Shown: positions 1 through 7,832 of the stretch, piece by piece
How positions within the stretch are numbered: the stretch's first letter is position 1
Layout: every line of letters begins with the position of its first letter
Translations under genes and position numbers: made by a program
From: Hemicentrotus pulcherrimus
Lineage: Eukaryota; Echinodermata; Echinoidea; Camarodonta; Strongylocentrotidae
Direction of reading: 5' to 3'
Assembly (NCBI GenBank): GCA_003118195.1
Contig: BEXV01000270.1
Span: 150,143 to 160,472 of the forward strand
Length of the DNA: 10,330 bases
Notes under the pieces: model-generated
What the model saw: only the letters and a program-made list of their open reading frames with translations
Databases searched by the model: none
What the model was told of the DNA's origin: nothing

Positions 1-129
1 GGGGGGGGATACCCATTAAACTACTTTCTCGTGATAATGTACGTATAAAATATACAAAATACTCTTTAGCATTCTTATACATTGGCCTAAATCCTCTTTA
101 CATCAAATATCTTTCTTATCTTCCAACAG

Positions 130-255
130 GCACATTTTCAACTACAGTAAGTGCGACGGCCAGCTGCAAGCCTTGTCAAACTTGCCTGGGTGTAGGCATG
201 GTGAAAGAGTGTAGTCCCATATCAGATACTGTGTGTATGGATGATTGCCCGTTTG
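130..255 (+). CDS. TNF-receptor-superfamily-like protein, internal exon A (CRD, 5' end of gene missing)
   Basis: This is the first visible exon of a three-exon partial gene; the product should be a single-pass cell-surface receptor for a TNF-family ligand. The exon is bounded by a pyrimidine-rich acceptor ending in AG at 128-129 and a GTAAGT donor at 256. Only the phase-1 frame is open; the other two frames hit stops. It encodes Cys 2 to Cys 6 of a canonical TNFR cysteine-rich domain: S-C-K-P-C-Q-T-C, then eight residues, Cys, seven residues, and Cys ending in DTVC. The first Cys would lie on an upstream exon outside the window. The last residues, DDCPFG, supply Cys 1 of the next domain, whose remainder is on exon B. 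It is 126 bp (42 codons) with phase 1 at both ends, as is common for CRD exons. The family call is firm; the orthologue is not identified. Confidence 0.85.
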
Positions 256-859
256 GTAAGTAGTTTAATTTGCTTCATAATACCTTAGTTACGCCTCAGT
301 CAGTCCCCCCCCCCCCCCTACTCCGGGTCCCAACACGACTGGCTTCGCGCCGGCGTCCATAAAAAGCCTCGAAATGGTGTCATTTAGAATGACTCAGGTC
401 AATAACCCATTTGGACATAGATATGGAAATGCGCGGTATAGACATTGTCACTGTTATTGCTCACTCAATTTTATTTATTACTCAGAATAATAGCCAAAAC
501 GAGTAACCTGTTTAGTTCAGAGATTATGGTAGCCCATAGTGATTTGCGAAGTAATGAGAGGAGAACTTACCTATCCCCGCCGGTAAATAGGAAATTAATT
601 CAAGTAAGCCTAATACCAGAGAGTTCCAACTCCCTGGTTATGTCGCTGGGATTTTTTGAAATCCTATCATCATTTATTCTTGCCGTTGCTGATCATTGGT
701 TCCACATCCTTACACAATTTTAAAAGCGTGATGAAAGTAGCACGGATATAAGCCATGCAAACATGGTAGATGTTGTTGGGAAAGCTAATGTTAACCATCC
801 ATCAGAACAAGGTTGTTGTTTGGTTTTTACATTTACTGGTTTTGTTTCAAACCAAACAG
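256..859 (+). other. Intron between exons A and B
   Basis: This 604-bp phase-1 intron has a GTAAGT donor and a CAG acceptor. It contains a 14-C homopolymer at 305-318, followed by a short GC-richer patch (about 319-360) whose origin I do not recognise. An imperfect hairpin lies at 616-637 (CCAG-x-GAGTT facing AACTC-x-CTGG). An AP-1 type TGACTCA occurs at 390-396. The open frame at 445-723 lies wholly inside the intron, has no recognisable domain and is treated as chance. The acceptor end is covered by a strong inverted repeat described separately. Confidence 0.75.
817..858 (+). promoter_or_regulatory. Inverted repeat enclosing the 3' splice site of the first visible intron
   Basis: TGTTTGGTTT (817-826) is the exact reverse complement of AAACCAAACA (849-858). 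An extra U-G wobble between 816 and 859 is possible in RNA. The 22-nt loop (827-848) holds a branch-point-like TTTACTG and part of the pyrimidine tract. The right arm ends on the A of the acceptor AG. In the pre-mRNA this would hide the splice site in a stem. The repeat is seen directly; a regulatory role is inference. Confidence 0.4.
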
Positions 860-1183
860 GCGAGTACTTCGATCCTACAACGTTATCCTGCCAACGATGC
901 TCCTATTGCTTCCCCGACCGCCTCTACGCCCGAACAGCCCGCGTACTCGACTGCCAGCGACAGGGGCTCCACATTGACTACCAGTGCTCACCGCTACCTG
1001 GGGCCGATGCGGTCGGCGTTGTCCACCCGCGGGTTGTAACCGCAGATCGGCACCGAAGCGCTGCCGCCGCGGCCAGGCGACATAGAGGCCGCACGGTACA
1101 TACCTCTACTGCGGACAGAACAGCGCAACATGCAGTGATGAGTGGTAGGAGACAACCGGCACCGGAAACCCAGAATAATAACG
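860..1183 (+). CDS. TNF-receptor-superfamily-like protein, internal exon B (EDAR-like CRD and Arg/Ala-rich stalk)
   Basis: This 324-bp exon (108 codons, phase 1 at both ends) runs from a CAG acceptor to a GTAAGT donor at 1184. With Cys 1 from exon A it completes a six-Cys domain: C-PFGEYFDPTTLS-C-QR-C-SY-C, then 14 residues, Cys, ten residues, Cys (DYQC). The EYFDPTTLSC start and the DYxC end recall ectodysplasin-receptor-type CRDs, from memory rather than by alignment. After the last Cys come about 60 residues rich in Arg, Ala and His, including SAAAAARR, and then a polar end with three Asn. No further CRD is seen in this frame. The stretch 895-1170 is visibly GC- and CpG-rich compared with its AT-rich surroundings. 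Frame and borders are well supported by matching phases; the function of the Arg/Ala segment is unknown. Confidence 0.82.
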
Positions 1184-1433
1184 GTAAGTGAAGAACTGGG
1201 GAAACGATACTAAAACTCACACAGTCTCTAAAGTATTGTATGAAGAAGAAGACAAAAAAAATCGTTATCAGGCTGACAATTTACCTTAAAAGCTAAGTAC
1301 TCCTTGGAAATGAATATATTACCACTTATGAACGAGGCACCACCCCCTCCCCATTGGAAAAAACGATCTTCATGATATTAACATTAAGCAACACATTTAT
1401 TACATTTTCGTTTGTTGGTTTGTTCCTCCACAG
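1184..1433 (+). other. Intron between exons B and C
   Basis: This 250-bp phase-1 intron has donor GTAAGT after AACG and acceptor TTCCTCCACAG ending at 1433. It is AT-rich, with a T-rich tract before the acceptor. Nothing else is recognisable in it. Confidence 0.75.
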
Positions 1434-1984
1434 ATGAAGCCTATGTCGATGTGGTCCCGTCCACTTTTCCTCTTTACCGAAGTACCAAAGCCCCTCCTCT
1501 ATTTGAAGCTACACCTACGAGATCTGACAAAGTAGTCGATCCTTCTAAAATTGAGACGTCATCAAAGTCCGGGGTACAATTTATTTCAACAAATTCCTTC
1601 GAGAGTAGGGACCAAGCATCGAGGGTTAATGACGCGCCAGAAACATATATTGATAATAAGAATTATGACTTTGACCCATCCAGTATTCCCAAATCTGATA
1701 AACAGGAGTCCATTATTCCTTACTATCATTCGTTTACTTCGACGGACATCGTTCTCCTAATCGTCATCGTCATCATTGTCATGCTGATTTCAATCGTGAT
1801 GACGGTTTTATCGTGTTACTGTTGGATGAGCAGAGGTAAGAACTTGCATGGACAGAAGGTAAAGGCGATCAGCTCGAAACCGCCATCGAATGCGTGGTCA
1901 TACCAGGACATGATGCCATCGTTAACAGAGCACCTGATCAAAGACACACCGCCGCAGTCCAGGAAACTCATGACATGTGTTTGA
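1434..1984 (+). CDS. TNF-receptor-superfamily-like protein, last visible exon C (stalk, transmembrane helix, short tail)
   Basis: The exon enters in phase 1 and stays open to a TGA at 1982-1984, giving residues 151-333 of the partial protein. Residues 151-255 are a Ser/Thr/Pro/Asp-rich stalk with no Cys. Residues 256-281 (1748-1825) are an unbroken hydrophobic helix of Ile, Val, Leu and Met, ending in CYCW. The basic sequence MSRGK follows, as expected on the cytosolic side. The tail (282-333) is only 52 residues and has no death domain. It contains YQDM (YxxM, residues 307-310) and TPPQS (322-326), a weak TRAF-site look-alike that lacks the usual acidic residue. It ends MTCV, matching a class I PDZ ligand (S/T-x-hydrophobic at the C-terminus). 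A good donor (AG before GTAAGA) at 1836 lies just after the helix in phase 1, so this may be the end of only one isoform. Confidence 0.82.
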
Positions 1985-2014
1985 GTGCGTGACCAAACAT
2001 TCGAGCAGACACTA

Positions 2015-2020
2015 AATAAA
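2015..2020 (+). terminator. Candidate polyadenylation signal AATAAA, proximal
   Basis: A perfect AATAAA lies 31 bp after the receptor stop codon, inside ACTAAATAAACTTTATT. Other matches at 2782-2787 and 3695-3700 could serve longer transcripts. AATAAA is common by chance in AT-rich DNA, so position is the main support. Confidence 0.45.
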
Positions 2021-2162
2021 CTTTATTACGAGAAACATATATATTTCCTATCGAACTCCCTATATGACATGGGTAAGAGTGAGTGCCGAAAGATTGGAAT
2101 AGACACTGAGCAAACGTTGTTACAAGGAACTGTCCTACTCCCTAATAACCGTTGCACCCATG

Positions 2163-2203
2163 GCGCCAGTTGCCTGAGACATGACTGCATCAGCGACTGG
2201 CGC
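2163..2203 (+). other. 11-bp stem-loop downstream of the receptor stop
   Basis: GCGCCAGTTGC (2163-2173) pairs over its full length with GCGACTGGCGC (2193-2203), with ten Watson-Crick pairs and one U-G wobble around a 19-nt loop. It is GC-rich within AT-rich DNA. It would be a 3'-UTR structure if the transcript runs past the first AATAAA. No known element class is recognised. Confidence 0.45.
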
Positions 2204-2488
2204 GACAGCTCTTGACGCGACACGTGAGACTGAAATACCTGTATAAATACCTGAACAGAGTGGTTTTGCCGTGGTGTCGTTATTTCTCCATCTAGGCAGG
2301 TTGTTTTTAGCCACTTTCAAATACATATATGAGTTTTAAGAAACAAATGGGGTAAATGCAATCATAGAGCCTACATTATCTTCCAGGACATAATAAGGGG
2401 AATATTCTATTGATACTGACACATCATAAAGATGTTGCCTTCAATGTGGAAGATCATTTTTATGTTTACAATTCTACAGTACTATAAA

Positions 2489-2755
2489 TATTACCACCAC
2501 TACCAATACTACTACTACCACTACAAATACTACAACTTTTCCTTCTACTTCTACTCCTACTACTACTACTACTACTACTATTACTACTACTACTACTACT
2601 ACTACTTCTACTACTACTACTACTACTACTATTACTACTACTACTACTACTACTACTTCTACTACCGCTACTGTTATACTACTACTACTACTACTACTAC
2701 TACAACTACTTCTACTACTATAGTATTACTATTCTACCACTAATTCTTCTACCAA
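2489..2755 (+). repeat. (TAC/ACT)n trinucleotide microsatellite
   Basis: A long array of ACT/TAC triplets has a nearly pure core at about 2552-2720 and degenerate TTC, ACC and ATT variants on both sides. The open frame through it (2432-2743) encodes mostly Tyr then Thr runs and is a by-product of the repeat. Interruptions such as TTC and ATT break the array into blocks, which suggests an old array. Confidence 0.95.
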
Positions 2756-4200
2756 TATTTCTCTCATAGCAAGTGCGTTATAATAAAAGTGACCAACCCA
2801 ATGCATCAGACAGTACACATCAGCATAACATCGTATTTCGATCTTATAGTTACGATTATTTTTTTTTTATAAATATTACTGGTTATAATTATGTACCGTA
2901 TCATTTATTTTATTGATGTTTTTTCTTGAATTCCATTTACAAAAACATATTCATCTCATTATTATCATCGGCTTATTAATATATACTCATCAGATAAGTA
3001 TTGAAACTGAACATACTATGAATCAAACTATAAAAAACAGCAGAAAACGTTGGAAAAAGCACTTCAATCTTAAATTTAGAACCCTTATAATTCAATATTA
3101 GTCTTTATACATGTTTATGATATTACAACGTGACTAAACTAACGTTAACTACAGGAGGAGTGAGAATGGCTGTTTAATACGACTCGGACTATACCAACTG
3201 TAATAGAAAAATGTATTTTTTTTGTAATGACATTCTAGAAATTGATTACTTATATGTTGTACATAATTGTGCGTAAAATATGCGTGTAGTGCATACCTGG
3301 ATTCGTATCACGATACGCGTGCCTTTCTGAGTTTTCAATGTAAATGATTATTTGTCAGTTTGTTAATTCGTCTTTCACTATACAATATACATGTAGTATG
3401 GTTGTATGTATAGCATTTTAGACTTGTAGTCGAAGGTTCGTTAACCGGATTTTGAAAACAATCAATAATTTAAAACAAAGCAATAATACACCTAGTCCGC
3501 CGTTGTTTGCTAGACTCACCGATAAGTCTTTACATTTGCTTTTTTGATTTGTTCGTCTTTTAACCGTCCCAAATGGCAGGATTAACTTTTCAAAATATGC
3601 ATCGCTTATCAGTTGTAGGATATATCATTGTTCGTGTCAAGTTTAAAACATGGCAGTTGCAACGTGGCAAAGGTCGTTATCTTGCATGATTTCCAATAAA
3701 CATTATTAAGATGTTTGTTCACGTAGGCCTGTTCGTTTATATAAGTTTGTACAAACAGTTTTTTTATGACCGAAAACGATCGTGAGAAACTTCAATCCAC
3801 ATGTACGCATTCTTCAGCATTAAACACGTGTGTTTAATATGAAGAGATGAAATTATATAGCACATGTTGTATTTATCTTCTATAAAACTCTACCAAAAAC
3901 GAAAGAAACATTTGGCTCTGTGATATACTAATCAATACAATATCAGTGGAATCCCTTGTATTTTATAGCAGAACATCTCGTAATAATCCCAGCCCATTTA
4001 GAATTTGCATGTATCACGATGAGCCGCAATAATGGTCGATCGTTTATAGCATGGAGATTGTTTCGAATTTTCTTGAATTTTATCGAGAACGTGTTTTCAC
4101 TGTTTTATTGACTGTGTTTTTTACAGTTTGGTATTTCAAAAATGTTAATTTATTTTCCTAATTGAAATAAAAACCGATTAAACTCAAATTGGTAATTTGT
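2756..4200. other. AT-rich non-coding stretch, no gene seen
   Basis: No convincing gene is seen. AATAAA occurs at 2782-2787 and 3695-3700 and could mark distal ends of the receptor transcript. A tRNA-like scrap, GAAGGTTCGTTAACC, near 3431-3445 resembles a B box but has no full tRNA fold around it. A short palindrome CGTATCACGATACG lies near 3305-3318. Otherwise there are only T-rich runs and AT-rich sequence. Confidence 0.5.
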
Positions 4201-4660
4201 GTAGACGTGTGACTCATTAGGCATATTCTGTGTGTATGCCTATGCTATTTTTAGTACTTACTCAAATGGGTGGTGTTTACAAGTTTGGACGTTGGTGGTA
4301 AAAATGACGTCATCGAGTATTTTGTTTTGGTACCGTATTTTTGGCGTGAACAAAGAACTAGAAACAAAACAGTTTGAGTCGCAGGAAATCATTTAGTCAT
4401 TAGGTATATTCGGATTGATACATGTCGCTGAATCCTTTTTGTATCAAAATATTAATGACTCAAACTTTTTTATTTGGACATTCACTCTATGCAGGAGTCA
4501 TTCTAGGTCTCATTTCCTTTTGGAGTTGAACCACTCCAAATTATATTGGAATTCATTCTTATTTAGTTGCTTGAGTTATTCTTTTGAGAGCGGATTCTAC
4601 TTTTTTAGCATGGATTTCCACTCGATAACGAAGTAATCCATGCTATGACTCATTGACGAG
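4201..4660. promoter_or_regulatory. Candidate cis-regulatory patch with AP-1 and CRE sites
   Basis: Three exact AP-1 sites TGACTCA lie at 4210-4216, 4456-4462 and 4646-4652. One exact CRE palindrome TGACGTCA lies at 4305-4312. Single-mismatch relatives (GGAGTCA near 4494, TGAGTCG near 4375) are also present. A related phrase, GTCATTAGGTATATTC near 4396 and CTCATTAGGCATATTC near 4213, shows partial internal duplication. The sites are seen directly; enhancer function is inference. The open frame at 4415-4636 shows nothing protein-like. Confidence 0.3.
4606..4645. repeat. Perfect 11-bp inverted repeat (hairpin)
   Basis: TAGCATGGATT (4606-4616) and AATCCATGCTA (4635-4645) are exact reverse complements separated by 18 nt. 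The right arm abuts an AP-1 consensus at 4646. It is not followed by a T-run and its role is unknown. Confidence 0.6.
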
Positions 4661-4711
4661 TGCATTTCCTTTCATACTGTACATTGAGCATGTCGAGAGA
4701 GAACTGATAAT

Positions 4712-4818
4712 TTGATTATGATGAAAATTGTTGTTGATGTCGTTAATGATGATGATGAAGGTGGTGACGGTAGGACTGGTGGTGATGATGGTGATGATGA
4801 TGATGGTGGTGATGGTGG

Positions 4819-4849
<31 letters not shown>

Positions 4850-4950
4850 GATGTTTATGATAATGATAATCATGATGATGATGAATGATGATGAGAACTT
4901 GAGAATCATGATAATAATGATAATCATGATGAAGAAGATGATGATGATAT
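4712..4950 (+). repeat. (GAT/GGT)n trinucleotide microsatellite
   Basis: This is an array of GATGAT units mixed with GGT and GAC variants, followed by a degenerate ATAATGATAATCATGATG part. It is open on both strands, giving spurious Met-rich (plus) and Ile-rich (minus) frames. It ends next to a G-rich stretch (about 4950-4967) with three G-runs, one short of a quadruplex motif. Confidence 0.93.
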
Positions 4951-4975
4951 GGGGTGAGGGTGGGGGGTTTACGAC

Positions 4976-6740
4976 TTAATACTGAAAAATTTGTAATTAA
5001 TGTTTATCATAAGCAGGAGCTGACATAATAACGATTTAATGTAATCAAACGTGAAAAGAAGCGCATGCCTATCGTCCAAAATTCAGTTGTTATAATCTTT
5101 TATTTTATTTCATTTCATTTCAAGGAACATAAATGAGTATAAAGTTAACACAAAGACAAGAAAACGAAGTAAAGTATCAAATACGATAACAAAAGATAAA
5201 AAAACATCAACTAATGCCTGCGGATCACCAAAAGAAATAAAGCTTCTGTATATTATGCTCTCCTCATTAGATGATGGTATACATCGACCCACTGCCTATA
5301 TCTATTCATCCTATAAAGCAATGGTTTGCAAGGTATTGTTCTAACTGCGTACTTCTTGTTATTTCATATCTTTAATTTTGGGGGAACTTTTAGGGATAGG
5401 CCTATGTAGTAAGATAAGCGGAGATCTGGCTTTGATATTTGAATGAAAACAAAGTTCGTGAAAGGTAATAATCAGCAACGAATAAACTTTGTTTAGGGAA
5501 CTTGGACTCCAGACTTGATAACTAAATTGATAACAGTGATGTGTTGAACTTTAAATTGCGTTCTGTAAATATTTGAAATTAAAGGTAAATCTATACTATT
5601 CAAACCCTTTAAAAAGGTCTCTGCTATTAATTTTGATGACATATAATTAAAATGAAAGATCGGACAGTTTCAAGCTACCCTTTTGTGTTGGGGGGGATAA
5701 AAAAGTAAATGCTACATTAGATCAAATCTAAATCAAATCAACTCAATTCATTTATTGATGATATTATTTGTATTCTTGTTTATTTGCTGCCAATGTTATT
5801 CTGGACTTAGTTTGCATCATGTCATTCCGAATAACCAATCGAGCCTTTTATGCTGTGACCTCGGAAAGAAACTACGTGTAAATGTTATGTGCAATTTGTC
5901 TAAATTTTATGAATATATAATATTTCTCGGTATTTGCAGATATACTTTAATGGATATGTATGTAGAAATCGAATGACTCATATTTTATAACATTTATATC
6001 ACTTTCGTTTCATTTTTTTTCTTAACTTATGAAAGACAAATTAATTAACCCCTAACACTTTTCACTTTGAAAAAAAGTATTTCAACATATCCCGACAGTC
6101 GTCGTTTCCTGGGCAAGTCTACCATCTAAAGATTAAGGTCACATTATCCTTTTTAATGGAAGACGAATACACATTTGATGGGGTGATCCAATACCTGGGG
6201 GTGGGGAGGGGTTGTCGTTGATTTTCTGTTTACTGTTCATTATATTTGTCCTTTGATCTTAGTTATCTTGGCTTTCGATCTTGTATAACTTCCACCCGTT
6301 TATATCGTTGTTTACCTAAGGAAATATCTTTAATTCTGACGACTTTCATATTTCTATTGAGAATGTGCTATCGCATTTCAGTCTTTGTATACTCTTTCTG
6401 ATAATCTCACTCACCATATACAATCATGAAAATATAAAAACCCCATTTTAATGTTTACAAACCTGCTCATTAACTTATTAACTTACACAAGCGATTAGAT
6501 TAGATTTTTGATATTATATGTATGATTTTTAAGTTGATCCTCTTTTCAAATATAATTTCAATATTGAGTCCAATCCAAAAATATAAACTAGATTTGAGAT
6601 AATATATTTTCTTATAAGCAGAAAATATTCTTAGAGGGCAATAATAATTGCATTTTTTTCAATCATGATGTCGTTTATTCTGTGTTGTTGCACGAATGAG
6701 TATCATATATAGATTGGCCTTGCCAAGTAAGCTGTAGAAA
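4976..6740. other. AT-rich non-coding stretch, no gene seen
   Basis: No domain-bearing frame is visible. The frame at 5755-5976 starts with a hydrophobic stretch (MMILFVFLFICC) but continues without a recognisable domain or coding-like codon use, so it is not called. Small items are a palindrome ATAGGCCTAT near 5396-5405, a 7-G run near 5689, a TGACTCA at 5974-5980 and the G-cluster at 6180-6211. The rest is plain AT-rich sequence. Confidence 0.5.
6180..6211 (+). other. G-quadruplex-like cluster
   Basis: Four runs of at least four G lie at 6180-6183, 6197-6201, 6203-6206 and 6208-6211, with loops of 13, 1 and 1 nt. The two one-base loops favour a stable quadruplex, while the long first loop weakens it. 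No gene lies nearby. Confidence 0.4.
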
Positions 6741-6747
6741 TACCGCT

Positions 6748-6799
6748 AACCTAAAACCTAAAACCTGTAAACCTGTAAAACCTAAAACCTAAAACCTGT
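6748..6799 (+). repeat. Short CCTAAAA-type tandem array
   Basis: CCTAAAA units alternate with CCTGTAAA variants: two units, two variants, then two units and a last variant, over about 52 bp. It superficially resembles degenerate telomere-like sequence but is not the TTAGGG repeat usual in deuterostomes. It is best called a minor tandem repeat. Confidence 0.75.
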
Positions 6800-7043
6800 A
6801 TTCAATATGAAACAATCTAAAATTTTGTTTGTTTATTATCGACTTGTAAATAGGGCTACTACCCCCTGGAAAATAATAGTTTCTAGACAAACGAAAGGAA
6901 ATTCTCCATGCTAAATTCACCACTGTTGCCCATTAAGTCGGAATACAATCTTCTTACCTCTTTCCGTGAAATGATTGCGACAATATGATTTCTAGTTGTT
7001 CTCAGAGCTTTATTGATCAATAACGTTAGATCAGTAGAGTTCT

Positions 7044-7198
7044 GGGCCCCGTCTTACAAAGAGTTGAGATCAATCTCAACATGGCAATGGCCTATCAAGA
7101 TCATCGTTACATGCGCGTATTGTACAGCACGCGCACTATCAACCAATGAGAACCCTTGTTTCAAAACTGCGATCGATCGCAATTCTTTGTAAGTCCCC
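7044..7198. mobile_element. MITE-like inverted-repeat element, unit 1
   Basis: The unit begins GGGCCCCGTCTTACAAAGAG, and its far end, read on the minus strand, is CGGGGACTTACAAAGAATTG, so the two ends are imperfect terminal inverted repeats. Inside is an AACCAATGAGAACCC stretch. From memory, this combination of termini and interior occurs in many copies in sea urchin genomes, but no search was done. At about 155 bp it is non-coding and would need an enzyme supplied from elsewhere. Confidence 0.6.
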
Positions 7199-7327
7199 GT
7201 CTGATGAAGAGTTGATACTAATCGCAACTTATTTGCGACAAAATAGAAATCACGACTATGTACATACGAGATAGGAGACTACAAATTGCGATTGATTAGA
7301 GGACTGCAACTCTTTATAAGAGGGGGC
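7195..7327. mobile_element. MITE-like inverted-repeat element, unit 2, joined to unit 1
   Basis: It starts CCCCGTCTGATGAAGAGTTG and ends, on the minus strand, GCCCCCTCTTATAAAGAGTT. Both are relatives of the unit-1 termini. ATCGCAAC near the left end and ATTGCGATTGAT near the right end are further related parts of the arms. It shares its first few bases with the end of unit 1, so the pair forms a continuous head-to-tail composite. Confidence 0.55.
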
Positions 7328-7832
7328 TTTGAGAAGATATAAACTTGATCTTTTAATAACAAATCATAATGTCACAATCTGTTCCTGGAAATGGGTGAGA
7401 AAAATCATTAAAACTTTATAAGCAACAATGTAGTACATGTGTTTTTCAGTGCATAAATGACAACAATCACGGTGTATCTTCTAATTTTCTTTATATTTTA
7501 TTTGACCCTTATCAAAAAGTGAAAAAGCTTTATTTTCGCACGCAAGCCGTGGGCCCAAATTCGGAAGTAAACCAGAATAATCATTTTCTATGTACAGGGG
7601 ATTCCCTTCTATTACTACGGCTTGTGTAATTATACGTTGGAATGCAATGTTCTTTTTTTTCATTTTGGGTAGGCGTTTGAAGAGTAAACAATTCAAAAAT
7701 GGTATCAAAGAATGTTTTACTAAAGGGGAATTTGTGTTAGGTGTATACTGTACATAAACAATCACGGGTTGATATTTTAAAAAGCCAAAGAACGAGGTGA
7801 AGAGTCGGAAATAGTGAGATAGAAGGAGCTTT
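7328..7832. other. Non-coding stretch, no supported gene
   Basis: A minus-strand frame at 7481-7918 (145 codons) crosses this stretch but shows no recognisable domain, and its start lies beside the GA tract. I see no splice-supported exon. The sequence is AT-rich without repeats I recognise. Confidence 0.45.

Larger units (their letters stand above)
1985..2480 (+). other. Presumed 3' UTR and downstream flank
   Basis: This stretch follows the stop codon. It has a perfect AATAAA at 2015-2020, 31 bp after the stop, which would give a very short 3' UTR. A G/T-rich stretch around 2069-2090 could be the downstream element. A stem-loop at 2163-2203 lies beyond that signal and would be transcribed only with a later poly(A) site. 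Short open frames here (1985-2215 on plus, 2026-2326 on minus) show no recognisable domain and are not annotated. Confidence 0.45.

Noticed and set aside
445..723. 92-codon plus-strand open frame inside the first visible intron
   Set aside because: It lies between two well-supported exons, has no recognisable domain and joins neither exon in phase.
1946..1960. TRAF-binding site TPPQS in the receptor tail
   Set aside because: It lacks the acidic residue after Gln found in common TRAF2 motifs, so it is kept only as a remark.
2432..2743. Tyr- and Thr-rich 103-codon frame
   Set aside because: It is entirely produced by the (TAC)n microsatellite.
3420..3460. tRNA-like B box, GGTTCGTTAACC
   Set aside because: No matching A box, acceptor stem or full cloverleaf could be found around it.
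4643..4979. Met-rich plus and Ile-rich minus frames
   Set aside because: Both are by-products of the GAT triplet array, which is open on both strands.
5755..5976. 73-codon frame with a signal-peptide-like start
   Set aside because: The hydrophobic start is easily produced by T-rich DNA. No domain, splice site or coding-like codon use supports it.
6748..6799. Interstitial telomere
   Set aside because: The units are CCTAAAA and CCTGTAAA, not the CCCTAA usual in deuterostomes, and the array is very short.
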